Assembly: GCA_016866915.1 (NCBI GenBank)
Contig: VGKR01000004.1
Location: forward strand, 1-17,603
Source of the DNA: Candidatus Pacearchaeota archaeon
GTDB taxonomy: Archaea; Nanobdellota; Nanobdellia; Pacearchaeales; GW2011-AR1
DNA: 17,603 nucleotides
Direction: 5' to 3'
Positions 1 to 6,217 of this stretch are shown here, in pieces. The notes beneath the pieces were generated by a model. The model was not told the origin of the DNA. It saw nothing but the letters and a program-made list of their open reading frames with translations, and did no database searches. The position numbers and the translations under genes were made by a program. The number at the start of each line of letters is the position of its first letter. Positions within the stretch are counted from its first letter, which is position 1.

Positions 1-2
1 AG

Positions 3-638
3 TTATTCAGAAGTCTGTTCTTCAGAATTTTCAACAAAAGGCACGAAAATAAATCCGGGTATTTCGCTTTTTTTTATTATTTCCTTGTTCTTTTTTTGAA
101 ACACTGTTATTTTCTGCTCAAATCTTGGCCCAATAGGTGCAATCAGAATTCCATTGTCTTTTAATTGTTCTAATAGGGCTTTAGGAATTTCTCGAACAGC
201 TGCACTTATAAGAATTCTATCAAAAGGAGCTTCTTCTGGAAGTCCTAAAGAGCCGTTTTTATTATAAACCCGAGTATTTTTGTATCCAACTAAATTTTTC
301 TTTGATTTTTTAACTAGCTTGCTAATTATTTCTAAACCAAAAACTTTTCCGCTTCTTCCTAAAATAGATGAAATTAAAGCAAGGACATAGCCAGAGCCAG
401 AGCCAATCTCTAAAACTTTCTGTCCTTTTTTTAAATCTAATTCAGAAAGCATTAGTGCTATTGTATATGGCTGAGAAATTGTTTGTCCATTTCCAATTGG
501 AAGAGCTGTGTCTTCATATGCTTGCGGTTCAAGTTCAGAAGAAATAAATTCTTCTCTTCCAACAGTTGAAAAAGCATCTAAAATTTTAGAAGAAAAACCA
601 ACAATTTTAAGATGTTCAAGAAGTTGTGTCTTATTCAT
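3..638 (-). CDS. pcm: Protein-L-isoaspartate O-methyltransferase
   Basis: This 211-aa cytosolic enzyme is predicted to methylate L-isoaspartyl residues in damaged proteins using S-adenosylmethionine, starting their repair. Seen: the family motif GNGQTISQPYTIALM (about residues 49-63), followed by the SAM-binding glycine-rich loop VLEIGSGSGYVLALIS (about 75-90). Length matches the usual 205-215 aa, and the ORF is complete with a TAA stop. The ATG start is supported by a TATA-like box centred about 24 bases upstream (659-666), which implies a leaderless mRNA; no Shine-Dalgarno is present. It lies downstream of smc on the same strand, separated by three 34-bp repeats and its own promoter, so it is probably transcribed separately. 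Family assignment is firm. Confidence 0.93.
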   Translation of the reverse strand: MNKTQLLEHLKIVGFSSKILDAFSTVGREEFISSELEPQAYEDTALPIGNGQTISQPYTIALMLSELDLKKGQKVLEIGSGSGYVLALISSILGRSGKVFGLEIISKLVKKSKKNLVGYKNTRVYNKNGSLGLPEEAPFDRILISAAVREIPKALLEQLKDNGILIAPIGPRFEQKITVFQKKNKEIIKKSEIPGFIFVPFVENSEEQTSE

Positions 639-658
639 AAATAGATAAGATTTTACTA

Positions 659-666
659 ATTTAAAT
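659..666 (-). promoter_or_regulatory. TATA-like box of pcm
   Basis: ATTTAAAT on the minus strand is centred about 24 bases before the pcm ATG. This spacing would place transcription start at the start codon. It is inferred from archaeal promoter geometry only. Confidence 0.5.
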
Positions 667-683
667 AGTTTTTTTGGAATTAA

Positions 684-785
684 ACTTTCAAAGTTATGAT
701 TTTGCTAACTCTATCATACTTTCAGAGTTATTATCTTGCTAACTCTATCATACTTTCAATGTAATGATTTTACTAACTCCATCAT
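684..785 (-). repeat. Three 34-bp tandem repeats, one inside the smc 3' end
   Basis: Three contiguous units of exactly 34 bp lie at 684-717, 718-751 and 752-785. All share the frame actttca..tatcat on the plus strand. The third unit encodes the last smc codons (residues about 941-952), and the other two are non-coding copies after the smc stop at 748-750. On the smc-sense strand, units 1 and 2 can form a short hairpin, for example AGAGTTA paired with TAACTCT in unit 2. The equivalent pairing survives in unit 1 only through a G-U pair. The units look like a tandem duplication of the gene's 3' end; a terminator role is possible but unproven. Confidence 0.85.
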
Positions 786-3606
786 GCATACTAACTCCAT
801 AAAGATTTGTTGCGCGGGAAATTACTTCATCATTGTGACTAATTACTATATACTGTCCTTTTTGCATGTATTTCACAAGAAGTCCTGCAAGTCTTTCTGA
901 ATTTCTTTTGTCAAGTGATGCATCAATTTCATCAAGAAGATAAAAATAATACGGCTTGTATTCCTGAATTGCGAAGATCTGAGAAAGAGCTATAAGAGCT
1001 TGCTCTCCGCCCGATAAAGACTTAACATCAAAATATTTTCCATGTCCTGTTTTGACAACTATATTCACTCCACCTTCAAAAGGATTCTGTTTGTTTTCTA
1101 ATTCAAGGAAAACAGTTGCCTTGTTGCTTAATTGAGAGAAATTTCTTGAGAAAAGTTCATTAAGCTGTTTAAGTGCCTGAAAAAATGTTCTTTTCTTTTT
1201 TATATCTATTTCAGAGATTATTTTGAGTATTCCGTCTTTTTCTTTTGAAATTATTTCTGATTTTTCTTTTATAGAGTCGTATTCTTTTTTTATTGAATCA
1301 TAAACTTCTAGAGAGCGGAGATTAACTGTTCCAATTGTTGAAAGAATTTCCTGAACTTTTGTAAGTCTTTGGACAAGAATCTCTCGATTTGCTCTTATAA
1401 TCTCAATTCCTTCAAATTCTTTTATTTCAATTTCTAAATTCTCTATTTCTGCATCAACTTTTGCTTTTTCTATTCGAAAATCATGCATTTTTGATTCTGT
1501 AAGATTAAGCACATGTCTTTTTGAAAGAATTTCTGATTCATTTTTGCGAATTTCAGAATGGAAAGAATCTCTTGAAGAAATCATTTTTTTGAATTTAGCT
1601 GCAAGTTCTTCTTCTTTTTGTCTTTTTTCTATAAGAGTCTTTTCTTTTTGAGATTGAATCTTCTTAATAGAAAGAATTTCTTCTTTTATCTCTGCTTCTT
1701 CCCTATTTATCTGCTTCAAAGAGATTTTTATTCTATCAAGTTCTCTTTGTTTGAAATCAACTTCTGAATTAAGTGTTTCGCGGGTTCTTAAAGAGATTTC
1801 CTGGACTTCAACCTTCAAAATTTCATATTTTTGCTCTAAATTAGAACTTGAGGCTGCACTTTCTTCAAGTTTTTTCTTTTTCTTATCTAATTCCTGAATT
1901 TCTTCTCCAAGTTTCTGGAATTTTTCATGAAGAATCTTGATTTGGGATTTCTTTTCATTTATGTTTATAATTTTGTTTAAATCTGATTCTGTTTTTGATA
2001 TTTGCTGAGTTATTTCCTCTATATCCTGCACAAGTATTTCTTTTTTCTGATAGATTGTTTTTAATTCGCTGTCAGAAGAATTTATTTCTTTTTTTAGAAT
2101 AGTAATTTTCGGAAAAACTTCTTTATTTATCTCAGTTATATGTTCTGGAGTTATTTTGCTTTTGCAGATAGGGCAAATATCAATCTTAGATATTTGTTCT
2201 GTTATTTTTTTGAGATTTTCTATTTCAGATTCATTGACAGATGTTATTTTTTCAAGTTCGATTTCTCTTTTCAATAATCCGCTAAGAGCAGATTTTTTTT
2301 CTGCAAGAACGGTTTTTAATTTATCCAATTTTTGAGAATTAGCTTTTGAGTCAAAAATTTCAAGAAAAAGAGATTCTGTTTGCTTTATTAAAAAGTTTGA
2401 TTCATTTTCGTAGTTCTGCAAAAGAGAGTTCTTGTCAGAAATTCTTTCTTTCAGAGAATTTAATTCAGATTTTATTGCATAGAATTTTTTTATTTGATTT
2501 TCAATTTTTTCTATTTCTTTCTTTTTCGCTTCTATTTCTTTTTGTTTTTTCTCAGGTGTTGGAGATTCTTTTTGAAGCTCTTTTATAAGCTCTTCAATAT
2601 CTTTTTCAGATTTCCTTAATTCTTCTTTTGAATTAGAGAGGTTAATTAATTTTGCTTCAAAACTCTCAAGTTTTGTATTCAAACTTGCTAAATCTGCTCT
2701 TAAATTAGCTATTTCTTGATTGATTTTTTCCTGCTCAAATCCAGTTGCCTCCTGCATATTCGAATTTATTTTATCTATTTTTGAGTTCAGATTTTGGATT
2801 TCATTTTCAATTTCTGAAATTGTTTTTTTCTGCTTTGTTATTTCTGCAACCTTTTTTTCTATTTCTTCATTTATTTTTTCTTCTTCTTTTTTCTTTTTTT
2901 GAAGGTCAGAATAAATTATGCTTTTTTTTAATTTTTTCAAATCACTCTCAAGTTTTTTGTATTTTAGTGCTTGTTGCCTTTCTTTCTCAAGATTATTCAA
3001 ATAAGCTGTTCTTTCTCTAAGAATAGAGCCAATCTCTTTCAGTTTTTCTTCTGTTTTTTCAAGCTCTCTTAGAGATTTTTCCTTCCGTGTTTCATAAACA
3101 GAAATTCCTGAAACTTCTTCAATTACTTTTCTTCTTTCTTCTGGCTGCATTTTTACAAAATTATGAATTTCATTTTGAAGAATAATGTTAAATCCATGGG
3201 GGTCTATTCCTGCCTGAGCAAGTAAAGTAAGAACTTCTTGCCGTGTTTTTGTTTCATCATTTATTTTGTAAAGACTTTGTCCTTTTTTTCGTATTATTCT
3301 TTTTATGCTAAGCTCATCACCATTTACTGAAAAAATTCTTTTTGAATTATCAAAAATAACTTCAACAAAAGCTTCTTTTGCAGGAGGCAGAGATTTGGTT
3401 CCAAGAAATATAAGATTGCTTACTTTTGCTGCACGTATGGATTTTATGCTTAATCTTCCAAGAACAAAACATATAGCATCAGGTATGTTTGATTTTCCAG
3501 AGCCATTTGGCCCAAGAAGAACATTTATTCCAGGAGTAAATGGAATCTCTGTTTTCTTTGGAAAACTCTTAAATCCGCGCATCACTATTCTTTTTATATA
3601 GGTCAT
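748..3606 (-). CDS. smc: SMC-family ATPase with a Rad50-type zinc hook in place of the hinge
   Basis: This 952-aa chromosome-organising ATPase has SMC heads. The N-terminus GFKSFPKKTEIPF is typical of archaeal SMC. Walker A is GPNGSGKS (32-39), and an SMC-like stretch QNEIHNFVKMQPEERRKVI spans 144-162. The C-terminal head carries the signature LSGGEQ (864-869), Walker B FYLLDEIDA (888-896) and an H-loop ISHN (922-925). Between them are two long Lys/Glu-rich coiled coils, roughly 170-475 and 490-790. The usual SMC hinge domain of 100+ residues is absent. Instead CPICKSKITPEH (478-489) sits at the exact middle, like the zinc hook of Rad50. The protein is shorter than typical SMC (about 1150-1200 aa). 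A TATA-like box at 3628-3635 implies a leaderless start. It may hold DNA by zinc-mediated dimerisation; the functional class is inferred. No ScpA or ScpB partner lies in the window. Confidence 0.9.
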   Translation of the reverse strand: MTYIKRIVMRGFKSFPKKTEIPFTPGINVLLGPNGSGKSNIPDAICFVLGRLSIKSIRAAKVSNLIFLGTKSLPPAKEAFVEVIFDNSKRIFSVNGDELSIKRIIRKKGQSLYKINDETKTRQEVLTLLAQAGIDPHGFNIILQNEIHNFVKMQPEERRKVIEEVSGISVYETRKEKSLRELEKTEEKLKEIGSILRERTAYLNNLEKERQQALKYKKLESDLKKLKKSIIYSDLQKKKKEEEKINEEIEKKVAEITKQKKTISEIENEIQNLNSKIDKINSNMQEATGFEQEKINQEIANLRADLASLNTKLESFEAKLINLSNSKEELRKSEKDIEELIKELQKESPTPEKKQKEIEAKKKEIEKIENQIKKFYAIKSELNSLKERISDKNSLLQNYENESNFLIKQTESLFLEIFDSKANSQKLDKLKTVLAEKKSALSGLLKREIELEKITSVNESEIENLKKITEQISKIDICPICKSKITPEHITEINKEVFPKITILKKEINSSDSELKTIYQKKEILVQDIEEITQQISKTESDLNKIININEKKSQIKILHEKFQKLGEEIQELDKKKKKLEESAASSSNLEQKYEILKVEVQEISLRTRETLNSEVDFKQRELDRIKISLKQINREEAEIKEEILSIKKIQSQKEKTLIEKRQKEEELAAKFKKMISSRDSFHSEIRKNESEILSKRHVLNLTESKMHDFRIEKAKVDAEIENLEIEIKEFEGIEIIRANREILVQRLTKVQEILSTIGTVNLRSLEVYDSIKKEYDSIKEKSEIISKEKDGILKIISEIDIKKKRTFFQALKQLNELFSRNFSQLSNKATVFLELENKQNPFEGGVNIVVKTGHGKYFDVKSLSGGEQALIALSQIFAIQEYKPYYFYLLDEIDASLDKRNSERLAGLLVKYMQKGQYIVISHNDEVISRATNLYGVSMHDGVSKIITLKV

Positions 3607-3627
3607 TTTAATTAAAAAAAGAGGGAG

Positions 3628-3635
3628 TTTTTAAA
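3628..3635 (-). promoter_or_regulatory. TATA-like box of smc
   Basis: TTTAAAAA on the minus strand is centred about 25 bases upstream of the smc ATG, consistent with a leaderless transcript. No Shine-Dalgarno is seen. Confidence 0.5.
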
Positions 3636-3661
3636 GATTAATATAGATAATTTAATTGATA

Positions 3662-4333
3662 TTAAAACAATTTTTTCTGTTCTGAATTTGAATTGGCTTT
3701 TTTCCAGGTTGACCATGTCTTTCTGAAGATTCCCTTACTATTATGATTTTTTATATTTTTTTCCAAAAATTTCTTTGTTTGGGGATCAGAACAATATCCT
3801 GAGCCTATTTCTTCTCCATATATTTTCTTAAGCCGGGCCATTTCCCGTTCTCTCTGGCTTTTCGCCAGAATAGATGCTGCTGAAACAGATGCGTGATTTC
3901 TGTCAGCTTTGTGTTCACACACTATTTCAAGATTCGAGAGATTCTCTATTTGGAGCCTGAGAAACTCTCTCCAGTTATTTATAGAAACAGATGGGCAGTC
4001 AAGAATAACTTTTATTTTTTCTTTTCCTGTGTTTAGAGTGTTGATTATTTTTGCTGCTGCAAGTGCTTCTAATTCATTCAGTTTTGTTCCTTCTGCATTT
4101 TTTGCATCTATTTCTTCAGGATACAGAATCACGACCTCAAAACTCTCTGCTTTCTCCTTGATTACTTTTTCAAGAAACTCTCTTCTTTTTTGAGTTAACT
4201 GCTTGCTGTCTTTGACACCCAGGGACTTTAATTCTCTTTCAACACTTTCTCTCACAAGACATCCAGCAAGAAGCATTGGGCCAATGACAGGACCTCTGCC
4301 TGCATCATCAATACCTAAAATCAGTTTGCCCAT
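3662..4333 (-). CDS. rnhB: Ribonuclease HII
   Basis: This 223-aa endonuclease is predicted to cut the RNA strand of RNA-DNA hybrids and to remove ribonucleotides from DNA during replication and repair. Seen: the N-terminal catalytic block GIDDAGRGPVIGPM (7-20), the substrate motif KDSKQLTQKRR (41-51), the third acidic site LDCPSVS (D112) and ADRNHASVSAASILAK (D144 and the following conserved block, 143-158). The second catalytic residue is Asp10 where the family usually has Glu; the carboxylate is kept, so activity is plausible. The ORF lies upstream of smc on the same strand with a 55-base gap. A TATA-like box at 4355-4364 suggests leaderless expression. The C-terminal tail is polar and of no clear function. 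Confidence 0.94.
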   Translation of the reverse strand: MGKLILGIDDAGRGPVIGPMLLAGCLVRESVERELKSLGVKDSKQLTQKRREFLEKVIKEKAESFEVVILYPEEIDAKNAEGTKLNELEALAAAKIINTLNTGKEKIKVILDCPSVSINNWREFLRLQIENLSNLEIVCEHKADRNHASVSAASILAKSQREREMARLKKIYGEEIGSGYCSDPQTKKFLEKNIKNHNSKGIFRKTWSTWKKANSNSEQKKLF

Positions 4334-4354
4334 TTTTCCATCAAATCAAGTTTC

Positions 4355-4364
4355 TTTTTAAAAG
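4355..4364 (-). promoter_or_regulatory. TATA-like box of rnhB
   Basis: CTTTTAAAAA on the minus strand lies about 27 bases before the ATG. It is back to back with the tRNA-Met promoter at 4410-4417. Confidence 0.5.
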
Positions 4365-4409
4365 TTTATCACTGCGTTAGGATGGTTAGATAAAATTATA
4401 AGAGAAACC

Positions 4410-4417
4410 TTTATAAG
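4410..4417 (+). promoter_or_regulatory. TATA box for initiator tRNA-Met
   Basis: TTTATAAG preceded by purine-rich GAAACC (BRE-like) lies 50 bases before the tRNA. It predicts a transcript start near 4437 and a 5' leader of about 30 nt. Confidence 0.55.
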
Positions 4418-4467
4418 CAAATTTCGTTAAATTTTATTAGTGGTTAGGGATGACTTCAGATAATAAT

Positions 4468-4587
4468 AGCGGGGTAGAGGAGTCTGGAGTCCTCGTCGGG
4501 CCCATAAGTAAATCGTGGAATTTACATTTCCACGCCAGTAGAACATGGGAAACCCGGAGATCATAGGTTCAAATCCTATCCCCGCTA
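4468..4587 (+). tRNA. Initiator tRNA-Met(CAT) with a 45-nt intron
   Basis: The exons fold as a full cloverleaf. Acceptor AGCGGGG (4468-4474) pairs with CCCCGCT (4580-4586), with discriminator A4587. The D-arm is GAGG/CCTC. The anticodon stem is TCGGG (4496-4500) with CCCGG (4553-4557). The T-arm is ATAGG-TTCAAAT-CCTAT. The A1-U72 end pair, three G-C pairs in the anticodon stem and close likeness to archaeal initiators identify it as the initiator. The anticodon CAT is at 4503-4505. The intron at 4507-4551 sits at the canonical 37/38 site: central helix CCCA (4501-4504) pairs with TGGG (4546-4549), flanked by three-base bulges TAA and AAA. Inside the intron CGTGGAA/TTCCACG makes a 7-bp hairpin. 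Position 33 is C, not the near-universal U. CCA is not encoded. Confidence 0.93.
4507..4551 (+). other. tRNA-Met intron (bulge-helix-bulge)
   Basis: This is a 45-nt intron between nucleotides 37 and 38 of the tRNA. Splice sites are set by the 4-bp central helix and two 3-nt bulges described for the tRNA. The inner helix directly after the 5' bulge is poor, so the motif may be of the relaxed type. A 7-bp hairpin at 4514-4534 forms the intron body. Confidence 0.82.
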
Positions 4588-4600
4588 TTCTTTTTATAAA

Positions 4601-5002
4601 ATGCAAACTTTTCTTCCTTCTAAAAACATAAGAAAATCTCTCGAAATATTGGATAATAAAAGACTTGGAAAGCAAAGAGTAGAAGCTTTTCAGATATTGA
4701 ATATTCTTTTGAAAAGAACTAAAACAAAAGGGTGGAGAAATCATCCTGCTGTCAGAATGTGGAAAGGACATTCAAATGCACTTAAATTTTATTTTAATGC
4801 TTCTTTAGAAGAATGGATAAAAAGAGGTTTTAGAAATAATATGAAATTTGAAAAAATAAGAGGCAAAATTGTCTTTCCGAATTGGTTTGGAAGAAATAAA
4901 TTTCATGCTTCTCATAGAAGTAATTTATTAAGAAAAGACAAAGAACATTATTCTAGATTTGGCTGGAAAGAGAATTCGAATCTTCCTTATGTTTGGCCAT
5001 AA
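4601..5002 (+). CDS. Pyrimidine-dimer DNA glycosylase family (Pyr_excise / MSMEG_6728-like) protein
   Basis: This 133-aa protein matches the family related to T4 endonuclease V by Pfam Pyr_excise (PF03013). Seen: the start MQTFLPS, the block LDNKRLGKQRVEAFQIL (about 17-33), HPAVRMWKGH (about 48-57), the FHASHRSNLLRKDKEHY segment (about 101-117), and the C-terminal LPYVWP. All these are family landmarks. T4 endonuclease V uses the amino group of Thr2; here residue 2 is Gln, so glycosylase chemistry is not certain. The ATG lies only 13 bases after the tRNA-Met 3' end with no room for its own promoter, so it is probably released from a joint transcript by tRNA 3' processing. A DNA-repair role is inferred from the family. 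Confidence 0.8.
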   Translation: MQTFLPSKNIRKSLEILDNKRLGKQRVEAFQILNILLKRTKTKGWRNHPAVRMWKGHSNALKFYFNASLEEWIKRGFRNNMKFEKIRGKIVFPNWFGRNKFHASHRSNLLRKDKEHYSRFGWKENSNLPYVWP

Positions 5003-5157
5003 TAAAGGGGAATTACTAAGAAAGGGGTCTTTTTAGGGCTATAGAAATCTTTTCTTGAATAGTTTATTTAAAAACCCTTCTATTACCATCGGCACCTTTA
5101 AATAGTCCTAAATTGAGAGGTTTGAATTGATCTAAATGAATTCCTTTGTTTCTAAAA

Positions 5158-5922
5158 ATGACAAAAAAAATGCCTATTCTCGCACTTGCACAAATAAAAT
5201 ACAATCATACTGGAAGGCATAATGTTGAGAAAATAAAGGAATATATTAAATTAGCTGCTAAAAAAAAGGCAGATATTGTCTGTTTTCCTGAAACTTGCAT
5301 AAATAAGGCTCAAAAACTTCCTTTAAATCACAAATTAATAAAAGAAATTCAAAATACTTGTAAAGAAAATTCTATCTGGGCAATAATTACAGATTATTTT
5401 ATTTCAAATGAGACTCATTATAAAATGGCTATTTTAATTAATAGAGAAGGAAAAATAAAAGGAAAATATAAGAAAATAAACCTTTATGGAGATGAAACTA
5501 AAGAAAGTGGAAAAAGAATCCTTGTAAAAGAAACTGATTTTGGGAAAATAGGAATTGTAATTTGCTGGGATCTGGCTTTTCCAAAATTATTCAAGAAAAT
5601 GAAAAAAGCAGGTGCTGAAATTGTCTTTTGTCCTGCTCATTGGGGATATGAATCTAAAGTACATAAAGAAAATCCAAAAGAAAATGAAAAGAATCTCCTG
5701 AAATCGATGTTGCTTTCAAGAGCTTTTGAAAATATAAATTTTGTATCTATATGTAACCCTTATAAAAAGGAATGGGATTTAATCTCTTATTCTGCAATTG
5801 CTTCTCCTCATAAGATTCTCGCAGAATTATATGATAAAGAAGGCTTAGTTATTTCAAAAGTTAATTTAAATGAAATACCAAAATTCTCAAATCTTTATCC
5901 GGGAAAAAATCCAGAAGAATAG
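5158..5922 (+). CDS. Carbon-nitrogen hydrolase (nitrilase superfamily)
   Basis: This 254-aa cytosolic hydrolase of amides or nitriles has an unknown exact substrate. Seen: the E-K-C catalytic triad in its usual contexts, Glu45 in CFPET, Lys106 in GKYKKINL and Cys136 in GIVICWDLAFP, and the following SRAFENINFVSICN segment typical of the fold. The first beta strand PILALAQIKYN starts at once after Met5, so the ATG at 5170 is an equally good start; a TTG at 5146 would add four residues and is less likely. The preceding non-coding stretch holds two TATA-like boxes (about 5061-5072 and 5095-5102). Candidates include omega-amidase-like or N-carbamoyl amidase-like enzymes, but the sequence does not decide between them. 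Confidence 0.85.
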   Translation: MTKKMPILALAQIKYNHTGRHNVEKIKEYIKLAAKKKADIVCFPETCINKAQKLPLNHKLIKEIQNTCKENSIWAIITDYFISNETHYKMAILINREGKIKGKYKKINLYGDETKESGKRILVKETDFGKIGIVICWDLAFPKLFKKMKKAGAEIVFCPAHWGYESKVHKENPKENEKNLLKSMLLSRAFENINFVSICNPYKKEWDLISYSAIASPHKILAELYDKEGLVISKVNLNEIPKFSNLYPGKNPEE

Positions 5923-5989
5923 AATTACTGAATTTTTCAAATCAATCTTTCACAAACTCATTAAAGGGGAAAATTAATATATTCTCTTT

Positions 5990-6007
5990 TTTATATATAT
6001 TTATAAG
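5990..6007 (+). promoter_or_regulatory. TATA region for the tRNA-Ser transcript
   Basis: A run TTTATATATATTTATAAG offers a strong TATA box. A start about 25 bases after its 3' part falls near 6030, right at the upstream copy of the tRNA 5' end. Confidence 0.55.
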
Positions 6008-6034
6008 TATTTTAGAGTAAATGATTTTAACTAT

Positions 6035-6077
6035 GCCGCAGTCGCATAAGCTAGAATTTCAGATTCTGCATAATGCG
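6035..6077 (+). repeat. Leader copy of the tRNA-Ser 5' end with a hairpin
   Basis: Bases 6035-6049 (GCCGCAGTCGCATAA) repeat exactly the first 15 nt of the tRNA-Ser at 6086-6100. The copy starts a nested hairpin: CGCAT (6043-6047) pairs with ATGCG (6073-6077), and AGAAT (6053-6057) pairs with ATTCT (6063-6067), leaving a symmetric 5x5 internal loop. The copy is not followed by the rest of a tRNA. Confidence 0.75.
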
Positions 6078-6085
6078 TGATATAA

Positions 6086-6166
6086 GCCGCAGTCGCATAA
6101 TGGTATTGCACCGGATTGCTAATCCGGGCCCTTCGGGGCTCGCAGGTTCGATTCCTGCCTGCGGCG
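6086..6166 (+). tRNA. tRNA-Ser(GCT)
   Basis: This is an 81-nt class II tRNA. Acceptor GCCGCAG pairs with CTGCGGC (6159-6165), discriminator G6166. The D-stem is GCA/TGC with G18-G19 at 6102-6103. The anticodon stem CCGGA/TCCGG closes loop TTGCTAA, anticodon GCT at 6118-6120, reading AGC/AGU. The variable arm is GCCC-TTCG-GGGC. The T-arm is GCAGG-TTCGATT-CCTGC. No intron and no encoded CCA. Confidence 0.95.
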
Positions 6167-6217
6167 TTTAAAACATCATAGTAAAATTTATTAATCTCCA
6201 TTTTTAATTTGAAGAGC

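Noticed and set aside
684..785. CRISPR-like or satellite array
   Set aside because: There are only three units, no spacers, and one is coding sequence of smc.
748..3606. Calling the protein Rad50 because of the CxxC hook
   Set aside because: The head sequences, N-terminal GFKSF segment and C-terminal LYGVSM region are those of SMC, and no mre11 lies beside it.
4433..4560. Short ORF starting at ATG 4450 that runs through the tRNA and intron
   Set aside because: Its frame is made of tRNA sequence and the intron; no independent coding signs.
4427..4771. Minus-strand ORF of 114 codons across the tRNA-Met gene and the start of the glycosylase-like gene
   Set aside because: It is antisense to an intact tRNA cloverleaf and to a recognised protein; no promoter or ribosome site.
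6035..6085. Remnant attachment site of an integrated element at tRNA-Ser
   Set aside because: No integrase or foreign cargo lies in the window, and element junctions usually copy the tRNA 3' part, not the first 15 bases.
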